Positions 63,975-64,000 of a stretch of DNA of 64,000 nucleotides are shown in pieces (position 1 is the first letter of the stretch; each line of letters opens with the position of its first letter). A program made the translations under genes and the position numbers. A model generated the notes under the pieces. It was not told where the DNA came from, did no database searches, and saw nothing but the letters and a program-made list of their open reading frames with translations. Source of the stretch: Methanobacterium bryantii (GTDB taxonomy: Archaea; Methanobacteriota; Methanobacteria; Methanobacteriales; Methanobacteriaceae); NCBI RefSeq assembly GCF_002287175.1, contig NZ_LMVM01000037.1, positions 1-64,000 on the forward strand. The letters run 5' to 3'.

Positions 63975-64000
63975 TGATCGTAAATTCTAGGTTCATAAGA

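Overview
The window is AT-rich archaeal DNA from a methanogen of the order Methanobacteriales, most likely the genus Methanobacterium. The support is: a complete A1AO-ATPase operon, a NucS endonuclease, UPF0216 and DUF22-type archaeal genes, a secreted protein with pseudomurein-binding repeats (pseudomurein is the wall polymer of this order), T-rich archaeal terminators, TATA-box promoters and GGTGAT/GGAGG ribosome binding sites. There is no bacterial promoter grammar, no phage or plasmid core gene, no CRISPR array and no rRNA. One tRNA gene (Gln, TTG anticodon) is present. Genus level is inference.

Left part (1-24 kb) is accessory: short operons separated by long AT-rich gaps. It holds an ADP-ribosylglycohydrolase, a zinc ribbon peptide, a metallophosphatase, an alpha/beta hydrolase, a flavodoxin/pyridoxamine-oxidase fusion, a GHMP kinase next to an ACT-ACT-metallo-beta-lactamase protein, several small membrane or secreted proteins, a P-loop ATPase, a transglutaminase-like secreted protein, a MarR-MATE efflux operon, an S24/S26 peptidase, rubredoxin with a DUF2769 protein, and an M24 peptidase. 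The gap at 9447-10624 has no gene but carries two copies of a stem-loop element whose third copy lies at 3231-3330; this is the best candidate here for an undescribed RNA family.

Middle part (24-48 kb): two 14-helix MFS exporters (one controlled by a TetR regulator with three visible operator copies), a large wall-binding glycosidase-like protein, a membrane serine protease, a HEAT-repeat protein, NucS, a pair of possible haem-binding membrane proteins, an HNH endonuclease, a PRC-barrel protein, a SOUL protein, a broken MFS gene, and a DNA-processing group at 44.1-48.1 kb: coiled-coil protein, UvrD-like helicase, and a Cas4-like iron-sulfur nuclease with a perfect inverted repeat at its promoter.

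Right part (48.5-64 kb) is housekeeping: tRNA-Gln, an ATP-grasp ligase, a small membrane protein, UPF0216, then on the minus strand DUF22-like, ATPase subunits D, B, A, F, C, E, K, I, H (transcribed H to D), and upstream of them a citrate synthase-like protein, a fumarase alpha-type hydratase, a TIM-barrel protein and an MmgE/PrpD protein, which look like a carboxylic-acid pathway. The ATPase genes are tightly packed with ATGA overlaps and probably form one transcript. Throughout, small palindromes with 3-base loops recur between genes, and secreted proteins are dense in N-x-S/T sequons, as expected for a cell with surface N-glycosylation.
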